Below are positions 26,650 through 36,324 of a stretch of DNA of 64,000 bases, piece after piece. Within the stretch, counting starts at the first letter, position 1. Every line of letters starts with the position of its first letter. The stretch is from Clostridia bacterium (GTDB lineage Bacteria; Bacillota; Clostridia; UMGS1883; UMGS1540): positions 62,001 through 126,000 of the forward strand of contig JAFZQX010000031.1 of the NCBI GenBank assembly GCA_017620205.1, in the 5' to 3' direction. A model generated the notes under the pieces. That model made no database searches. It was not told the DNA's origin and worked only from the letters and a program-made list of their open reading frames with translations. The position numbers were made by a program, and so were the translations under genes.

Positions 26650-29189
26650 TCTTCCGTCTTTTCGCCTTCGGCGCTTTCCGTGTTTTCAGCGTTTTCTGCG
26701 TTTTCAGCCGCGTCTTCCGCGTCTTCCTCTTCTTCGTGTTCGGTTAAAGCAACGGACACAACCTTTATGCCGTCGCCGAGTTTTACAAGTCTAACGCCCT
26801 TCGTGCTTCTGCCGATACTGCTTATAGCGCCCGTTTCCATACGGATTATAACGCCCTCGCTTGTGATAAGCATAAGATCGTCATTCTCCTGAACGGTTTT
26901 AATGCCCGCGATAAAGCCGGTATCGTCCGTTATCTTATAAGTTCTTATACCTACGCCGCCCCTTGTCTGAATCTTGTATTCATCAAGCACGGTCTTTTTG
27001 CCGAAGCCGTATTCGGTTGCAACCAAAAGCTCGCTGTTTTCTTTTGCAACCGCCATACCTATAACATAGTCTTCTCCGCGCAGTCTTATGCCGCGAACGC
27101 CGTGAGCCGTTCTGCCCATTGCGCGCACATCGCTTTCCTTAAAGCGGATCGCCATGCCCTTATATGTACTTAAAATTATATTGTCGCCGGGGCTTACTAT
27201 CTTGGCTTCTATAAGCTCGTCGCCCTCATTAAGTCCTATTGCGATAAGACCGCCTTTTCTCGTCATGTTATAGTCCGATACGGCCGTCTTTTTAACGGTA
27301 CCCATCTTTGTTGCCATAATGAGGTATGCCTCATCGTCATAATCGCGCACTTTAAGCATTGCCGTTATCTTCTCGTCGCCTTCAAGCGGCAAAAGATTTA
27401 TAATAGCCGTGCCTTTTGCGTGTCTGCCGGCTTCGGGAATTCTGTAGCCCTTTAAGTGATACATTCTGCCCCTTGTTGTAAAGAACAGGATATTATCGTG
27501 CGTTGATGCGGTAAAGAGCGTTTCAACAAAGTCTTCCTCTCTTGTGCTGAGTGCCGATATACCTCTGCCGCCTCTGTGCTGGCTTCTGTATGTTGAAACG
27601 GGAAGACGCTTAATGTAGCCGTAATGCGTTAACGTAAATACGTTTTCTTCTTCGTCTATAAGGTCTTCTATATCAATATCGTCAATTGAATGCTCAATAG
27701 ACGTAAGTCTTTCGTCGCCGTATTTTGCGCGGATCTCGGAAAGCTCTTCTTTTATCTGTTCCATGAGTTTGCCGTGATCAGACAAAAGAAGTCTGTATTC
27801 TTCCGCTTTCTCCTTAAGGTCGTTATATTCCGCGTCAATTTTATCGGAATTGAGTTTCTGCAGCTGTGCAAGACGCATATCGAGAACGCTCTGCGCCTGG
27901 ATTTCAGAGAAACCGAAGCGCGCCATGAGTTTTTCCTTGGCGTCGTCATACGAATTTCTGATAACTTCTATAACTTCGTCAATATTTGCGATCGCGATTT
28001 TAAGGCCTTCCAATATATGCATTCTCGCTTCGGCTTTTTCAAGGTCAAAGCGCGTTCTGCGCGTTACGATCTCTTCCTGGAACGCTATAAAGTCAGCCAA
28101 AATTTCGCGAAGGCCCATTGTTTTCGGCTTGCCGTCCTGAATTGCGAGCATGTTTATTGAGAAGCTGTCCTGAAGTCTTGTAAACTTAAAGAGCTGATTT
28201 AAAACAACCTGCGGATTTGCGTCACGCTTAACGGATATTTCAACTCTTATTCCGACACGGTCTGAGGAATGGTCGTCAATATCCGAAATGCCTTCAATTC
28301 TCTTCTCTTTTGCAAGCTGCGCGATAGATTCAACAAGCATTTTCTTGTTTACCTGATACGGAAGCTCCGTAACTATTATGGCAGAGGTTCCGTCTTTATG
28401 CTCTTCTATCTCCGTTCTTGCGCGGACTATTACCTTGCCCTTACCCGTTTCATACGCCTGCCTTACGCCGCGTCTGCCCATTATAGAGGCTCTTGTCGGG
28501 AAATCGGGGCCTTTTATGTATTCCATAAGCTCTTCAACGGTTATGTCGGGGTTGTCTATCTGCGCTATAACGCCGTCTAACACTTCGGTTAAATTATGCG
28601 GCGGAATATTTGTAGCCATTCCGACTGCTATACCCGAGCTGCCGTTTATAAGAAGCGTGGGTATTCTTGTAGGAAGTACAACGGGCTCCTGACGCTTCTC
28701 GTCAAAGTTCGGCGCGAAGTCTACCGTGTTTTTATCTATGTTTTCGAGCATTAAGTTCGCGATTCTGCTCATTCTCGCCTCTGTATAACGGTAAGCAGCA
28801 GCGCTGTCGCCGTCTATTGAGCCGAAGTTTCCGTGACCGTCTATAAGCATATAGCGCATAGAAAAGTCCTGCGCAAGTCTTACCATAGCGTCATAAACGG
28901 ACGCGTCACCGTGCGGATGGTAACGACCTATAACGTTACCTACGGTCGTAGCGGATTTGAAAAACGGTTTATCGTGCGTTAAATGCTCTTCGTACATTGA
29001 ATAGAGAATTCTTCTGTGAACGGGCTTTAAGCCGTCGCGAACATCGGGCAACGCGCGGCTGACTATAACGCTCATGGCATAGTCAATAAACGCTTCCTTC
29101 ATTCTCTTTTCAATATCAATATTAACTATTTTTTGTGTTTCGAGGTATTCTTCAAAATGTGAATCCTCGTAATTTTTATGTTTAGCCAT
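26646..29189 (-). CDS. gyrA: DNA gyrase subunit A
   Basis: 847 residues. N-terminal MKEAFIDYAMSVIVSRALPDVRDG, catalytic tyrosine in AAYRYTEARM (about residue 130), GyrA-box motif RGGRGI in the C-terminal pinwheel, and a long acidic tail made of Glu/Ala/Asn repeats. The quinolone pocket reads RYHPHGDASVYDAMV, with Ala in the position of E. coli Ser83 and Asp conserved at position 87. It starts 13 nt after gyrB, and its stop overlaps ispG. Confidence 0.97.
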   Translation of the reverse strand: MAKHKNYEDSHFEEYLETQKIVNIDIEKRMKEAFIDYAMSVIVSRALPDVRDGLKPVHRRILYSMYEEHLTHDKPFFKSATTVGNVIGRYHPHGDASVYDAMVRLAQDFSMRYMLIDGHGNFGSIDGDSAAAYRYTEARMSRIANLMLENIDKNTVDFAPNFDEKRQEPVVLPTRIPTLLINGSSGIAVGMATNIPPHNLTEVLDGVIAQIDNPDITVEELMEYIKGPDFPTRASIMGRRGVRQAYETGKGKVIVRARTEIEEHKDGTSAIIVTELPYQVNKKMLVESIAQLAKEKRIEGISDIDDHSSDRVGIRVEISVKRDANPQVVLNQLFKFTRLQDSFSINMLAIQDGKPKTMGLREILADFIAFQEEIVTRRTRFDLEKAEARMHILEGLKIAIANIDEVIEVIRNSYDDAKEKLMARFGFSEIQAQSVLDMRLAQLQKLNSDKIDAEYNDLKEKAEEYRLLLSDHGKLMEQIKEELSEIRAKYGDERLTSIEHSIDDIDIEDLIDEEENVFTLTHYGYIKRLPVSTYRSQHRGGRGISALSTREEDFVETLFTASTHDNILFFTTRGRMYHLKGYRIPEAGRHAKGTAIINLLPLEGDEKITAMLKVRDYDDEAYLIMATKMGTVKKTAVSDYNMTRKGGLIAIGLNEGDELIEAKIVSPGDNIILSTYKGMAIRFKESDVRAMGRTAHGVRGIRLRGEDYVIGMAVAKENSELLVATEYGFGKKTVLDEYKIQTRGGVGIRTYKITDDTGFIAGIKTVQENDDLMLITSEGVIIRMETGAISSIGRSTKGVRLVKLGDGIKVVSVALTEHEEEEDAEDAAENAENAENTESAEGEKTEE

Positions 29190-29202
29190 ATATATTTACC
29201 TC

Positions 29203-31137
29203 TTACACATCAAGATTTGTTACATACTGCGCGTTTTCTTCAATAAAGAGTCGTCTCGGCTCTACCTCGTCGCCCATAAGCACGCTGAAAATGTTGTCTG
29301 CTCTTTCCGCGTCTTCAAGCGAAACTCTTAAAAGTATGCGGTTTTTTGGATCCATTGTCGTCTCCCACAGCTCTTCGGGGTTCATCTCACCCAGACCTTT
29401 GTAGCGGCTTATATCAACCTTCGCATTGGCGTCTCCGCCTTTAAAGTCCTCGCTTATAGCGTCTCTTTCCTCATCGGAAAACGCAACAGCCTGCTTTTTG
29501 CCTCTTGATAATTTATAAAGCGGCGGTTTCGCAAGATATACATGACCGGTTTCTATAAGCGGCGTCATAAATCTGAAGAAGAAAGTTAAAAGAAGCGTCT
29601 GGATATGCGCGCCGTCAACGTCGGCATCGGCCATTATGATTATTTTGTCGTATCTGAGTTTTTCTATATTAAATTCCGCGCCTATGCCCGTTCCGAGCGC
29701 CTGGATAACGGGCGTTAGCTTATCGTTTCCGTAAACCTTGTCGGCGCGCGTTTTTTCAACGTTTAGCATCTTGCCCCACAGCGGCAGAATAGCCTGATAT
29801 TTACTGTCGCGTCCGCTTTTTGCGGAGCCGCCTGCCGAATCACCCTCGACTATGTAAATCTCGGTTTTGGTAGGGTCTTTTACTATGCAGTCCGTAAGCT
29901 TGCCGGGAAGGGACGACGTGCCGAGAGGAGTTTTTCTTGTAGCTTCTCTCGCTTTTCTTGCCGCTATTCTCGCGCGGGAGGCAAGCAGCGCTTTTTCTAT
30001 AATTCCTCTTGCAACGTTTGGGTTTTCCTCAAGGAAATCCGCAAGCTTTTCGCGCATTATTGTTTCAACAAGGCCGCGCATTTCAGAGTTGCCGAGCTTT
30101 GTTTTTGTCTGGCCTTCAAACTGCGGCTCTTCAAGCTTTACGGAGATAACGCTTATAAGACCTTCTCTTACGTCGTCGCCCGTCAGCTCTTCATCGTCTT
30201 TTAGTATTTTAAATCTTCTTGCGTAGTCGATTAAAACCTTAGTTAAAGCCGCTTTAAAACCGGTTACGTGCGTTCCGCCCTCGGTTGTGGCGATGTTATT
30301 TGCGAAAGATTCCATAACCTCGTCAAAGCCGTTGTTCCACTGCATGGCGATCTCCGCCATGCCGCCGTCTCTTTCGCCTTTTATATAAATAACCTCTTCG
30401 TTTATATATTCGAGAGATTCTTTTCTCGACTTTTTATCGTTATAAATATACGAAACAAAGTTTTTGATACCGCCCTCGTAGTGCAGAACTTCGGTTTGAG
30501 GCTCATCTTCCCTGTCATCGGTAAAGATAATCTTAAGACCGCCGTTTAAGAACGCCTGCTCGCGCATTCTTTTAAGCAAAGTATTGTAATCGTAAACGGT
30601 TTCTTCAAATATCTTTTCGTCCGCCCAGAAGGTTATCTCCGTACCGGTTTCGTTTGTTTCGCCGATAGAATGAACCTCGCCGTCCGCTTTGCCGCGCTTG
30701 TAGCTCTGATACCATATTTTTTCGCCGTCATAAACTTTTACTTCAAGCTTTGAGGACAGTGCGTTTACAACAGACGCGCCAACGCCGTGCAGACCGCCCG
30801 ATACTTTATATCCTCCGCCGCCGAACTTACCGCCCGCGTGAAGTACCGTAAATACAACGTCAATAGTTGAAATACCGCGTTTGGGATGTATACCGTGCGG
30901 AATACCGCGTCCGTTATCGCGAACCGTAACGGAATTATCTTTATTAAGTGTTATTGAAACTTCCGTACAAAAACCCGCAAGCGCCTCGTCAATACTGTTA
31001 TCTACGATTTCGTAAACTAGGTGATGCAAGCCTCTTATGGATGTTGAGCCTATGTACATACCCGGTCTTTTTCTAACTGCTTCAAGACCTTCCAGAATCT
31101 GTATTTGGCTTTCATCATAATTCGTCTGTTTCTGCAT
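29203..31137 (-). CDS. gyrB: DNA gyrase subunit B
   Basis: 644 residues. GHKL ATPase with [13 protein letters not shown] and a glycine-rich [14 protein letters not shown] loop, transducer domain, then TOPRIM with [14 protein letters not shown] and DADVDGAHI. It supplies ATP-driven negative supercoiling with GyrA. The ATG at 31137 lies inside the last codons of remB (23-nt overlap). This is the classical origin-proximal position after recF. Confidence 0.97.
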   Translation of the reverse strand: MQKQTNYDESQIQILEGLEAVRKRPGMYIGSTSIRGLHHLVYEIVDNSIDEALAGFCTEVSITLNKDNSVTVRDNGRGIPHGIHPKRGISTIDVVFTVLHAGGKFGGGGYKVSGGLHGVGASVVNALSSKLEVKVYDGEKIWYQSYKRGKADGEVHSIGETNETGTEITFWADEKIFEETVYDYNTLLKRMREQAFLNGGLKIIFTDDREDEPQTEVLHYEGGIKNFVSYIYNDKKSRKESLEYINEEVIYIKGERDGGMAEIAMQWNNGFDEVMESFANNIATTEGGTHVTGFKAALTKVLIDYARRFKILKDDEELTGDDVREGLISVISVKLEEPQFEGQTKTKLGNSEMRGLVETIMREKLADFLEENPNVARGIIEKALLASRARIAARKAREATRKTPLGTSSLPGKLTDCIVKDPTKTEIYIVEGDSAGGSAKSGRDSKYQAILPLWGKMLNVEKTRADKVYGNDKLTPVIQALGTGIGAEFNIEKLRYDKIIIMADADVDGAHIQTLLLTFFFRFMTPLIETGHVYLAKPPLYKLSRGKKQAVAFSDEERDAISEDFKGGDANAKVDISRYKGLGEMNPEELWETTMDPKNRILLRVSLEDAERADNIFSVLMGDEVEPRRLFIEENAQYVTNLDV

Positions 31138-31405
31138 AGCTTAAATTTCTTCCTTTCGCTTTTACGATTTTAACTCTTTTATATAAAGTTCCGGAGGAAA
31201 CGGGTGAAATATAAAGATTTGTCTTTCCCCTCTCCTTCGTTATGATAAAGGATTTCGGCAGCTCGTCCGAAATATTTATAACGCTTTTGCCTATTTTCCT
31301 TAAAAATTCTTTTGTTATTTTTGAGGTGCTTGTATTTTCAATATCCATTATCGCAACTATGTCGCTGTCTTTCAAAATGAAATCGCCGCCAATATTTATA
31401 TACAC
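31115..31405 (-). CDS. remB: RemB-like DUF370 protein (YaaB)
   Basis: 96 residues, opening [25 protein letters not shown], typical of the DUF370/RemA-RemB family. It is located between recF and gyrB exactly like Bacillus yaaB/remB. RemA-type proteins are DNA-binding regulators of matrix and osmoprotection genes; the role of RemB is less clear. It follows recF by 3 nt and overlaps gyrB. Confidence 0.88.
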   Translation of the reverse strand: MYINIGGDFILKDSDIVAIMDIENTSTSKITKEFLRKIGKSVINISDELPKSFIITKERGKTNLYISPVSSGTLYKRVKIVKAKGRNLSYAETDEL

Positions 31406-31408
31406 TTT

Positions 31409-32497
31409 CTATTCCTCCGAAACAGTGCCGTTTTCTACATAAAAACACTTTGCGCCGGCTGATTCATATTTATCCGTACAGGTTATGATCACCTGCTTAT
31501 CTTTAATTTTTTCGGAAAGGTAGTTTCTTCTTTCAAAATCAAGCTCGCTCATAACGTCGTCAAGTAAAAATACGGGATATTCGCCGCAGTTTTCTTTTAT
31601 GATCTCCGCCTGCGCCATTTTAAGCGCTATAATAGCCGTTCTCTGCTGACCCTGCGATGAAAAACTCTTAGCGTTCTTGCCGTTTATGAAAAACGAATAA
31701 TCGTCGCGGTGAATACCGCAGACAGAAGCTCCCAGCATTATTTCCGCCTGCATTTTTTTATTCATAGAGTTTAAAAGCAAATCATAAAGCGTATTTTCTT
31801 CAAATTCTTCCGCCGACACGGAAGGCACATAATTTATCTTTATGTCTTCTTTTCCTTCCGTTATTTCCTCAAAAGTTTCCTTTACATATGGGTTTATTAA
31901 ATCTATAAAGCTTTTTCTGTAAACCATTATTTTTGCTCCCGCCTGCGCCAAACTTTCGTTCCAAACCGCGAGAGTTTCTTCTTTTGAAGAGTTATTCTGC
32001 TTTAAGAGATTATTTTTTTGCTTCAAAATTTTATAATATCTCTTTAAAATATTATAGTAGACAGGTTTTTCGGAGCTTATTACAAGATCCGTAAAATTAC
32101 GCCGAAGCTCGGGAGCGCCGGTTATCAGCGACATCTCTTCCGGACTGAAAATAACGCTTTTAAACTGACCCAAAAGCTCGCTCGTTTTATGAAGCGGCGC
32201 GCCGCAAAGCTTTATATACTTTTTGCTTTCGCGGTTTATTATAATTTCGGCGTCTTTTCCTACGCCGTTTATCTCAAATTCTATATTTATTTTTGATGAC
32301 GGCTCGCCGTCTTTTATTAAATTGCGGTCCTGCGCACGTCTGAAACTTTTGCCTGATGAAAAGAGCGATACGGCTTCCAAAAGATTTGTTTTTCCCTGGG
32401 CGTTTTTTCCGTAAATTATATTTGTTTCACGTGAAAACTCTATTTTTTGGTTTACATAATTTCTGAAATTATTTACCTCAAGAGATTTAATAAACAT
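31409..32497 (-). CDS. recF: RecF recombination mediator ATPase
   Basis: 362 residues. SMC-like ABC ATPase: Walker A YGKNAQGKTNLLEA near residue 30, signature SSQGQQRT near 280, Walker B VFLLDDVMSELD near 320. RecF helps load RecA at gapped DNA with RecO and RecR. The gene also contains a near-consensus parS site at 32423-32438. Packed 3 nt from yaaA and 3 nt from remB. Confidence 0.96.
   Translation of the reverse strand: MFIKSLEVNNFRNYVNQKIEFSRETNIIYGKNAQGKTNLLEAVSLFSSGKSFRRAQDRNLIKDGEPSSKINIEFEINGVGKDAEIIINRESKKYIKLCGAPLHKTSELLGQFKSVIFSPEEMSLITGAPELRRNFTDLVISSEKPVYYNILKRYYKILKQKNNLLKQNNSSKEETLAVWNESLAQAGAKIMVYRKSFIDLINPYVKETFEEITEGKEDIKINYVPSVSAEEFEENTLYDLLLNSMNKKMQAEIMLGASVCGIHRDDYSFFINGKNAKSFSSQGQQRTAIIALKMAQAEIIKENCGEYPVFLLDDVMSELDFERRNYLSEKIKDKQVIITCTDKYESAGAKCFYVENGTVSEE
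32423..32438. promoter_or_regulatory. Candidate parS site inside recF
   Basis: TGTTTCACGTGAAAAC matches the parS consensus TGTTTCACGTGAAACA at 14 of 16 positions, with the central TTTCACGTGAAA intact. It lies about 3 kb to the left of oriC. Confidence 0.7.
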
Positions 32498-32500
32498 ATC

Positions 32501-32713
32501 TTAAATCACCGTAATATTAATGTCTTTATCAAATTTTCCGGTTATACGGTCGCCTTTTACTATTTTTTTACCGCGCCTTGTTTCCGTTTCGCCGTTTACG
32601 AGTATTTCACCGTTTTGAATTATCATCTTGGCCTCTCCGCCGCTTTGTACAAAAGCGGCAGCTTTTAAAAGTGCTTCAAGTTTTATATAATCGCCGATTA
32701 CTTCAAATTCCAT
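32501..32713 (-). CDS. yaaA: S4-domain RNA-binding protein YaaA
   Basis: 70 residues, a stand-alone S4 domain: YIKLEALLKAAAFVQSGGEAK, then GEILVNGETETRRGKKIVKGD. It occupies the conserved slot between dnaN and recF. The family binds RNA and has been connected with ribosome biogenesis. Ten nt separate it from dnaN and 3 nt from recF. Confidence 0.92.
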   Translation of the reverse strand: MEFEVIGDYIKLEALLKAAAFVQSGGEAKMIIQNGEILVNGETETRRGKKIVKGDRITGKFDKDINITVI

Positions 32714-32723
32714 TGTTTCTTCC

Positions 32724-33830
32724 TTATTGACTAAGTTTTACAGGCAATACCATAAATAAGAAATCTTCACCTTCGGAAGGTCTTACTATACATGGATTTA
32801 AACTGCCGTTAAACTGCATTATTATTTTTTCACATTCACACGCAGCAAGCGCTTCATGAATATATCTCTGGTTAAAACCTATCGTCAGGCTTTCGCCAAC
32901 ATTTTCTATTTCAATAACGTCATGAACTTTTCCGGTTGACGTCATACAGTCAACAGATAAAGTATCGTCTTCAATTGTTATTTTTATCGGGTTTTTACCG
33001 ATATCGACAGCAACTATCGGATCTGCTCTTTCAACACAAGTTAAAATATCGGAAAGCTCCATATTTAAAGATATTTTAAAATCTGTAGGAATTATTTTTT
33101 CATAATTTACAAATTCGCCTTCTATAAGTCTTGAAATTATTTTTGTATTTTCTATCATAAAAAGAACGAATTTATCGGAAAACTTAATACTAACGGGAGT
33201 GTCTCCGTCTTTTATTATTCTTGATACATCGGAAAGCGCTTTTCCGTCTATAATAAGTTTTTCATTACTGTCCGAATTTATTTTTTCTCTTTTTATAGCC
33301 ATTCTGTAACCGTCAAGAGATACAACCGTTAAATTTCCGTTTTCTATTTCAAACAGAGACCCCATCAAAGTAGGTTTATCTAATCTCTGTGATACCGCAT
33401 AGCCCGTCTGTCTTATAATCTTTTTAAGATTATCGGACGGAATTTCAAAAGAAGCTTTTTCTTTAATGCCGGGAAGCTCCGGAAATTCTTCGGGATTTAA
33501 GCATTGAACATTATAAACGGATTTTCTGCATCTGATTGTAGCTTTCATATCATCGTTTATTTCAACCGTTATTAAATCATTCGGAAGCTTTCTTATTATT
33601 TCAAGAAAAATCCTTGCGTCACCTATAACTGCAGCTCCGTTTTCATGAACTTCCGCAGGTATTGTGCTTTCTATTCCCAAATCAAGATTATTAGTGGTTA
33701 ATGTAATAGAACCGTTGTCGCTGTTTATAAGTATACCTTTTAAAATAGGTAACGGTGTTTTTGATGTAACAGCGTTTATAACAGTTGACAAAGCGTCGGA
33801 TAAAACGCTTTTTTCACAAATAAAAAACAT
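32724..33830 (-). CDS. dnaN: DNA polymerase III beta sliding clamp
   Basis: 368 residues, full length. Three clamp domains; starts MFFICEKSVLSDALSTVINAVTSKTPLPILKGI and ends VLPVKLSQ. The dimeric ring tethers PolC and DnaE to DNA. It is separated from dnaA by 139 nt of AT-rich DNA with DnaA boxes and a TAG repeat (see 33831-33969), so that gap may be part of the origin. Confidence 0.97.
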   Translation of the reverse strand: MFFICEKSVLSDALSTVINAVTSKTPLPILKGILINSDNGSITLTTNNLDLGIESTIPAEVHENGAAVIGDARIFLEIIRKLPNDLITVEINDDMKATIRCRKSVYNVQCLNPEEFPELPGIKEKASFEIPSDNLKKIIRQTGYAVSQRLDKPTLMGSLFEIENGNLTVVSLDGYRMAIKREKINSDSNEKLIIDGKALSDVSRIIKDGDTPVSIKFSDKFVLFMIENTKIISRLIEGEFVNYEKIIPTDFKISLNMELSDILTCVERADPIVAVDIGKNPIKITIEDDTLSVDCMTSTGKVHDVIEIENVGESLTIGFNQRYIHEALAACECEKIIMQFNGSLNPCIVRPSEGEDFLFMVLPVKLSQ

Positions 33831-33969
33831 ATTTTTTCTTCCTTTCCGAAAACGCTTAGATAGAATATATAATATATAGTTATAGTAGTAGTATATGTGA
33901 ATTATCTTGAAAACTCACAAAAACCTTGTAAATAAACTACTTTTTATCTTAATAAAAAGTGGATAACTT
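33831..33969. other. dnaA-dnaN intergenic region: candidate DNA unwinding element
   Basis: Very AT-rich 139 nt. It contains AGTGGATAA (33958-33966, one mismatch to the DnaA box), TGTAAATAA (33927-33935, one mismatch), TGTGAATTA (33896-33904, one mismatch) and, 4 nt from the last, TAGTAGTAG (33883-33891), which resembles the DnaA-trio element of Bacillus oriC. Function is inferred from location and motif. Confidence 0.65.
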
Positions 33970-35286
33970 TTAATTTAAAATATCGTCCTTTAAAACTTCT
34001 ATCTGTGTTTTAAAAGATATATCGTTTTTCATTTCTTTTTCTATTTTGCTTACGGCGTACATAACCGTTGTATGATCTTTTCCGAAATAATTTGCAACCT
34101 TTAAAAGAGAATATCCCAAAAGCTCGCGGAAGAGATACATACAAATCTGTCTTGCATAAGCTATTTCTTTTGTTCGTCTGTTTCCGAGTATATCGTCTTT
34201 TCTTATGTTATAGAAAGAAGCGCAGCTGTTTAAAATTATATCCGGAGTTACAACTTTTGCGTCTAAATTCTGTTCATAGTATTGAAGCGCTTCCATTGCT
34301 ACTTCCATTGTAATTTCTTTATTTACAAGACCTCGGTATGCCAAAACTTTGTTAAGACCGCCTTCAAGCTCTCTTATATTTGAAGTTATCTTTTCAGCTA
34401 TGTAAGATAAAATATCGTTTGAAATTGTGATGCCCTCAAGCTGAACCTTTTTTTGCAGAATAGCAACTCTCGTTTCATAATCCGGCAAGCCTATATTTGC
34501 CGTAATTCCCCATTCAAATCTTGAACGCAGTCTTTCTTCAAGGTTTTTAAGCTCCTGCGGAGGCTTATCACTTGTTATGATTATTTGTTTATTTGAATCG
34601 TATAAAGTATTAAACGTGTGGAAAAACTCTTCTTCAGTTTTGTCCTTGCCGGCAATAAACTGAATATCGTCAACCATTAATATATCCATTGAACGGTATT
34701 TGTCTTTAAAATCGTTTGTGGTATTGTCTCTCATTGCGGTAATAAACTCATTTAAAAACGTTTCGGATGATATGTAAGCTATTTTTGCATCCGGATTGTT
34801 TTCCAAAATATAATTTCCGATGGCGTGCAGAAGATGTGTTTTGCCGAGACCTACGCCGCTGTATAAAAACAGCGGGTTATAAGAAATTGCGGGGCTTTCC
34901 GCAACGGCTAAAGAAGCTGCGTGCGCAAAGCGGTTTGATTCTCCTACGACAAACGAATCGAAAGTATATTTTTTATTTAAAGGAATTCCGTATGTTTTTA
35001 CGGAAGATGCTTCCTTTTGCTTCGGTTCACGTCCTTCTTCTTTTATTTCAACGTTTATATCATAATTGTCTCCGGAAAGAATAAGGATAGAATTTCTGAT
35101 AAGGTCTTTGTATCTTCCCTCAACCATGTTTTTATTAACGGTGTTCGGAACATATAAAGTAAAAGTACCGTTTTCGGTATTTCCGGGCGTTATTGTTTTT
35201 ATCCATGTATTAAAGCCGATAGCTGTTGTTTCTTCTTCTAGTAAATTTAATACTTCCGACCAAATGTCTGAAATATTTTGTGCCAT
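33970..35286 (-). CDS. dnaA: Chromosomal replication initiator DnaA
   Basis: 438 residues. Domain I at the N-terminus (IWSEVLNLLEEE), AAA+ ATPase with Walker A SGVGLGKTHLLHA (about residue 145) and Walker B DILMVDDIQFIAG. The C-terminal DNA-binding domain carries the DnaA signature GKDHTTVMYAVSKIE. AGGAGG precedes ATG 35286. DnaA boxes lie on both sides of the gene, consistent with a bipartite origin and self-regulation. Confidence 0.98.
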   Translation of the reverse strand: MAQNISDIWSEVLNLLEEETTAIGFNTWIKTITPGNTENGTFTLYVPNTVNKNMVEGRYKDLIRNSILILSGDNYDINVEIKEEGREPKQKEASSVKTYGIPLNKKYTFDSFVVGESNRFAHAASLAVAESPAISYNPLFLYSGVGLGKTHLLHAIGNYILENNPDAKIAYISSETFLNEFITAMRDNTTNDFKDKYRSMDILMVDDIQFIAGKDKTEEEFFHTFNTLYDSNKQIIITSDKPPQELKNLEERLRSRFEWGITANIGLPDYETRVAILQKKVQLEGITISNDILSYIAEKITSNIRELEGGLNKVLAYRGLVNKEITMEVAMEALQYYEQNLDAKVVTPDIILNSCASFYNIRKDDILGNRRTKEIAYARQICMYLFRELLGYSLLKVANYFGKDHTTVMYAVSKIEKEMKNDISFKTQIEVLKDDILN

Positions 35287-35520
35287 TTTAGCCTCCTTTT
35301 GTATTGCAGCAGGTTTTACACAAATTGTGGAAAAGTGGATAGAAAATAATCCAAAATATGTGGATAACCTGCGTTTTTATTAAAAAACAAGTATATTTTA
35401 TGTTAAAAACTATGTGTATAACTTTTCTTCTTATTATAAAGCATGTTCCTTAATATAATACCATTTTTTTTCAAAATAAGCAACATTTTTTTAATATTTT
35501 ATAAAAAATTAAAAAAGTAT
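35287..35520. other. oriC region upstream of dnaA with DnaA boxes
   Basis: DnaA boxes on the + strand: TGTGGATAA at 35359-35367 (perfect) and TGTGTATAA at 35413-35421 (perfect to TTATNCACA). One-mismatch boxes are TTTTACACA at 35314-35322 and TGTGGAAAA at 35326-35334, and there is a weaker AGTGGATAG at 35334-35342. From about 35440 to 35520 the DNA is almost pure A/T. Genes diverge on both sides (dnaA left, rpmH right), as expected at the origin. Confidence 0.85.
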
Positions 35521-35549
35521 TTGACAAAGGGGCAGGTTTTATATATAAT
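35521..35549 (+). promoter_or_regulatory. Consensus sigma-A promoter of rpmH
   Basis: TTGACA (35521-35526), 17-nt spacer, TATAAT (35544-35549): a perfect consensus, 50 nt before the rpmH start. Confidence 0.92.
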
Positions 35550-35598
35550 ACAATAGTATTTATGTCAGCAGAATAATTTGAGGAGGTGTACTATTATT

Positions 35599-35733
35599 AT
35601 GTTACAGACATATCAGCCTAACAGAAGACACAGAAAAATGGAACACGGTTTCAGAAAGAGAATGGCTACCAAAAACGGCAGAAAAGTTCTCGCTTCAAGA
35701 AGAAGAAAAGGAAGAAAAGTTCTTTCTGCTTAA
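35599..35733 (+). CDS. rpmH: 50S ribosomal protein L34
   Basis: 44 residues, very basic, beginning [20 protein letters not shown] and ending RKGRKVLSA; exact length of bacterial L34. AGGAGGTG at 35581-35588 is a strong ribosome binding site. First gene to the right of oriC, followed 14 nt later by rnpA, the standard order. Confidence 0.97.
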   Translation: MLQTYQPNRRHRKMEHGFRKRMATKNGRKVLASRRRKGRKVLSA

Positions 35734-35747
35734 GTAAAGGATACAAA

Positions 35748-36110
35748 ATGAAAAAAACGGAAGCAATTAAGCTTAACAGAGAATTTCGTAGCTTATATTA
35801 CAGAGGCGGCTCTATGGCTTCAAGAAGTCTTGTAATTTATTACAGGAAAAACAAACGAAGTATAAACCGCCTTGGTCTTACCGTAAGTAAAAAGATAGGC
35901 AAAGCGGTTGTAAGAAACCATATAAAAAGGCTTATCAAAGAAAATTACAGATTAAGAGAAGATAATATAAAAACGGGTTACGATATTATTTTTGTTGCCC
36001 GCAGAGCCTGTCCCTCGAAAACTTTTCATGAGATAGGCAGAGATATGGATTATGTTCTCGGAAAGTGTGGATTGTTTTTAAGTGAAAAAGATAATCCTGA
36101 AACTGATTAA
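35748..36110 (+). CDS. rnpA: Ribonuclease P protein component
   Basis: 120 residues. Carries the RNR signature [23 protein letters not shown] at about residues 43-66 and the basic surface expected for binding RNase P RNA and the tRNA 5' leader. The RNase P RNA gene is not in this window. Overlaps yidD by 29 nt. Confidence 0.96.
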   Translation: MKKTEAIKLNREFRSLYYRGGSMASRSLVIYYRKNKRSINRLGLTVSKKIGKAVVRNHIKRLIKENYRLREDNIKTGYDIIFVARRACPSKTFHEIGRDMDYVLGKCGLFLSEKDNPETD

Positions 36111-36291
36111 ATTCTATATGCTTAAAATTTCGCCTCATAAAAAGCCGTGCTGCAGGTTTTATCCTACCTGCTCAGAGTATTGCTACGAAGCAGTAGAGAA
36201 GTACGGCGCTTTAAAGGGCGGTTTTTTAGGGCTTAAAAGAATTTTAAAATGTAATCCTTTATTTAAAGGAGGATACGATCCTCTTAAATAG
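36082..36291 (+). CDS. yidD: YidD membrane protein insertion factor
   Basis: 69 residues. Family core [17 protein letters not shown] followed by [17 protein letters not shown] and GGYDPL. Starts at GTG 36082 inside rnpA in another frame. YidD is a small membrane-associated protein thought to help YidC-dependent insertion. Expression is probably coupled to rnpA. Confidence 0.94.
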   Translation: MKKIILKLIKFYMLKISPHKKPCCRFYPTCSEYCYEAVEKYGALKGGFLGLKRILKCNPLFKGGYDPLK

Positions 36292-36324
36292 CGGCTTTAT
36301 TTAATGGTATTATAGGAGAAAAAT

